From Penelope pileata (Eukaryota > Chordata > Aves > Galliformes > Cracidae), in the NCBI GenBank assembly GCA_013396635.1, contig WBMW01003950.1, forward strand, positions 137,625 to 201,624: a stretch of 64,000 nucleotides of DNA, given 5' to 3'. The position numbers were made by a program, and so were the translations under genes. The notes under the pieces were generated by a model. It saw only the letters and a list, made by a program, of their open reading frames with translations. It did not search any database and was not told where the DNA came from. This document shows positions 60,403 through 64,000 of this stretch, in pieces. How positions within the stretch are numbered: position 1 is the first letter of the stretch; each line of letters begins with the position of its first letter.

Positions 60403-63400
60403 CTGCAAGAGAAAATGAAACCTTCAGTTACCTTTCCCATTTAAACAGAAAACAATTGCTACTTACTGCTTCCCCAAGTAGTTCTACTACAGCCATCTTA
60501 AGAAGTTCCTACATGTTTCCTCCTGTCTTGTCCACAGCTGCAACAACCTGGGCTGTGCTGTAAACTAGATCAGTGAACTGAAGGTGTTCAACTCTGCAAA
60601 AATAATCCCCTTTCCCTGACACAGGCCACGTCGGTGCTCAGGTTTACAACACGACCCAGGCAGACTCAGCAAAGAGGTGAGCAGGAACTAGCAGCTGAGA
60701 ATAGAAAATATTTAACCGACACTGCCTCCGCATTGTGCTTCAGCCACTACACAATAGAACTGCAAAAGACTCTGTGCTGATAAACTCAAAATGATGGTGG
60801 GACAAGTAAGGTCAGGAGAGAGATAAAACAACCACCAGTAGTTTAGAGCCTCCCTCTACGCATGTTATCCAACTTCTGTGCATGAATCCAAGGAAAATCT
60901 TAACTTAGTGCATAACAGTTAGTAAGGTAAGTTGTTCAGAATTAGAAATAAAAAAAGCCTCTGAACATTATGCTGCTCTGCAAATCCATCTGATACACAA
61001 TTCTTGAATATGAATGTCACTGATTGTAGGACTTCTTACTAGAGCATGTCTGCATGACCTGACAAAAGTAACCATTCCCTGAGAGTCTGAGTTTTAAGGA
61101 AAATACAAAATTACTAAGTGCCCAATAAATGATTCTTTAAGAACTACAATGCTATTTTTATATGGTTCTAATACACAACGACTTAGACTCTTTTGCAAAG
61201 CCTTCAATCAAGTCTCCACAGAGTTTGCATTCTTGGAACAGCCATGTAAAAGTCAGTTTGCCAAATACAGGACACTCTTTGCCTAAAGTTAAACAAAGTT
61301 AACAAAACAATTAACTTTCAGTACTGAAGCAGAAGAATCTCATTGCCTGGGACTGACAACCACAAGTCACATGCAATCTCAGTTAGTTTGCAAGGATTTT
61401 CACTCTACATTTAGTAATGCTCAAGACTTTGCATCCTTCCTTTTATGCTAAACCACGAGGGAGATGGCACCCTGGTGCATCTCTGCTTTAAGGCTAGGAA
61501 CAGAACTCCACTCTTCCAAACGCTGTTCCACTTCTGAACCACAAAAATATTTGTGGGTAGAAGCGGGAAAACAAGAACCTCTTATCTACTGTACAGTTAT
61601 GATTTGTTTATGGTTCAGCCTACAAAACTGCAAGGAAAACATGCAAGAAAAGAAAAAAAGACTGAGAAAAAAACTGTGAGAAAGAATGTGATTTCAGTTG
61701 TATCATGTCCCTTCAATTAACGCACAGAAGTAGTTACTGGAGAAGAAGGATTTTTCCCTAAGCACGTCCTAACAGCACACTCCTTACCCAACACATAACA
61801 CAATGAACAATTTTTTTTTTGGCCATAATGTGAGTTTGACACTTGCTGCTTGTTTCCACCTACTCATCTGTGCCAGCACATTGTCTGTGAGGCTGAGAGA
61901 TAAAAACCAAACTTAGAACTGACACAGGTCCCAAACTCAAAAGGGAAGGAAGAAGGATGTATTTAAACAGGACCATCTCTGATGTTGGTTCCTCCTACAG
62001 TTTCAGCAGCTGCACTGGTACAACAGGAAGGGCAGAGCTGAAGTAGAAATTGTGGTGTGATTCTCTGGCATCTTAGGAATTATATAAGGACAAGATTACA
62101 CTGTTTTGGCTGCAGCAGATGCAGTTTAATAGCTGTCGTTCTCAGTTTTCTCACAGCTACTTGTTTCAGATCTTTGCCAGAGATCATTAATCCCCCAGTT
62201 CTGCACATTTAAGCATTCATGATCCAGCACAGAGAATGATTTCAGCTAAAACACATGGATTTCATTAGCCAAACAATTAGACTGGCAGAACCAAAGGCAC
62301 AATACACACATAGCCTGGACCTGTTCTCCCAGAGCCCGGCAAGTGCTCAGAGAGGCCATGGGCAGAACTGAGGTGTGTGGCCAGCCTTCATCAAGGACAT
62401 ACGCACCCAAGGACTGCAGTCCAAAACATGTAGCTAGGGAGATTGCATTTGTCTGGTAACAAGTCCAGTTGGATTAAGCAGAGCATACTGAAGGAAAAGA
62501 AGTAACTGAGAAAGCACAATCACCAACTTGGCAGGCTAGCTTTAGCTTCAGAAACAAGACAGGATCCAGACTGCAGACACTGTTGTGAAGTTACAACACA
62601 AGCATGTAAATTTTGTTCAAGCATCACAATCAAAACCTAGCATTAGATCTTGCTTAACAGACTTAGAGCTTGTCTTTTGCTGGGAAAAAGAGGAGTAGGG
62701 ATAAAGTAAAGAATTTCAGTGCTCCTTCATAAAAAAGTGAACCAGAAATATTCACAAAGGCACGTCAGGGCGACCTGCAGCCTATAGGGAAATAAAGCCA
62801 AAGAGTATCTCCTACAAAGGTACAGAAGTAGTGCAAAGTAGGTGTTGCATTTGGGAAAGACTTAACTAGGATCCTCCCAGTAGTAAACTGCTTAATACAT
62901 TTTAAGTGACATTTTCATTTAACTGTTTCCTATGAAGAATTTCTATTTTCACCATGCAGCATGAGTTAAATAACACATATCTTATGAAACTCATGGATAT
63001 ATGAGATACTCATGAGGAAAATATGGATACTCATGAGGAAAACTCAACACAAAAACCTCAAAAATCAGTTCAGGTAAAACCAGATACGTAATATTTACAC
63101 GTGAATGCATTAGGAATCTACCACACCTTAGTGTCTCTAGCATGCATACACACTGACAGCATTAACACCAAGACAATAATGAGATACTCAGGCATTGGGG
63201 AATACAGCCCAGTTAAAACAATCTTTGCTTCACTCCCAAAGGCCAGCAGATCTCTCAAGAAGCTGTGCTGCTTGATTATTAGCAGGAACCAAATGCTGGA
63301 GGATGCACAAGTTCACATCTCACTCTGTTGATATACAGCAGCAGCTCCACAAGATAAATTTACATTTGGCTGATGCTGGTGTTACTGAGTTTCACCTCCA

Positions 63401-64000
63401 ATGCTTCATTATTTCAGAATACAATTTAACAAAGAAAACTAAAACTTAGAGTATCAGTGTTTCAGTAAATTCTTCCCAGCCTTGGAAATGAAATGCACTC
63501 ACAAAAACATCTCTGCAGTTTGAGTAAAGACTAAGATTTTAAGTACGTAGAGGCAAACCAGGCTTCAAAACACATATTTAAACAGATATATAGAGCCACG
63601 ATTCAAAGAATTTAATTATGTGCAGTTGCTGAACACAAAGAGCATTAAAAACATGCTTAAAGTTTTCTTTTGAACTAAAACATACTCCAGTTTTCAGATG
63701 CTCAAATGCCTACACATAGCCTAAATGTAAGCCCTTAGTGGGTACAGGATAAATCTTGAACTTTCATAGCTATTTGGGAAGGAATTCCCATTGAAATCGC
63801 AAATGCTTGAAAAGAGGGAGAACAAAGTTAAACTACGTCAGCCAACAAGAGTCTAGGGAAAAACTAAAAAAGAAGAAACAATTCAAGCTTTAATTCAACC
63901 CTGCGAGCTTCGCTGCCTTCTTAGAGACTAGTGTATCATCACACCCGAATTTACAATAGAACTTAATTAGTAAGAACCTGAATCACACCATATCACTAAG
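60403..64000 (-). other. NDUFS6: NDUFS6 upstream intron (partial)
   Basis: I searched both strands by eye for a roughly 55-nt exon coding a VYDDKDYRRIRFVGRQKE-like segment and for a transit-peptide exon, and found neither. The sequence is unique and AT-rich, with one 21-bp tandem duplication (63005-63045). No other gene is recognised. Confidence 0.6.
63005..63045. repeat. 21-bp tandem duplication
   Basis: GATACTCATGAGGAAAATATG is followed directly by a second copy that diverges only at its end. Confidence 0.85.

Noticed and set aside
1..64000. CRISPR array, phage, operon or toxin-antitoxin system
   Set aside because: No regularly spaced repeat array, no ribosome-binding-site-spaced gene runs; the window is vertebrate nuclear DNA with spliced genes.
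60403..64000. Exons 1 and 2 of NDUFS6
   Set aside because: No match to the expected transit-peptide or VYDDKDYRR-like coding sequence was found on the - strand; they probably lie beyond the window.

Overview
The window is nuclear DNA from a bird. The evidence is chicken-repeat-1 (CR1) LINE fragments, including two with typical avian 3' ends, an avian ERVL-type LTR, a decayed hAT transposon, short vertebrate introns with GT..AG borders, and two genes whose proteins I recognise by eye. The species cannot be fixed from sequence alone. There are no bacterial-type operons, CRISPR arrays or phage genes.

Layout. (1) 1-3200: the Iroquois homeobox gene IRX4 on the + strand. All coding exons after the first are present (450-701, 821-927, 1473-1795, 1945-2681). 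The short first coding exon and the promoter lie before the window. (2) 3200-6350: 3' flank of IRX4. It holds three CpG-rich blocks and two stretches that look like conserved non-coding elements, with homeodomain, POU and TALE-type (TGACAG) sites; this is a plausible regulatory region. (3) 6350-57850: a gene-poor, AT-rich interval. It contains microsatellites, a hAT/Charlie-like transposase remnant, an 80-bp near-perfect duplicate pair, several very old CR1/L3-type LINE remnants, a solo ERVL-type LTR, a head-to-head pair of CR1 fragments, a decayed intronless transcription-unit-like block at 43.4-44.6 kb, and one unidentified exon-like ORF at 48.1-48.4 kb. (4) 57865-60402: the last two exons of NDUFS6 on the - strand, with a CR1 insertion in the intron between them. 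Its exons 1 and 2 were not found before position 64000 and probably lie beyond the window.

Biology. IRX4 encodes a ventricle-restricted cardiac TALE homeodomain factor. NDUFS6 encodes a zinc-binding subunit of mitochondrial complex I. They are neighbours in human 5p15.33 as well, in the same tail-to-tail orientation, so the window is a conserved synteny block. The roughly 55 kb between them has no gene I can prove. As with other Iroquois loci it is a reasonable place for long-range enhancers, but that is inference.

I do not see a clearly new biological system. The best leads are the 79/80-identical 80-bp pair (15334 and 18019), the exon-like ORF at 48129-48421, the TATA-box plus decayed ORF block at 43.4-44.6 kb, and a perfect 22-bp POU/homeodomain palindrome at 51639.
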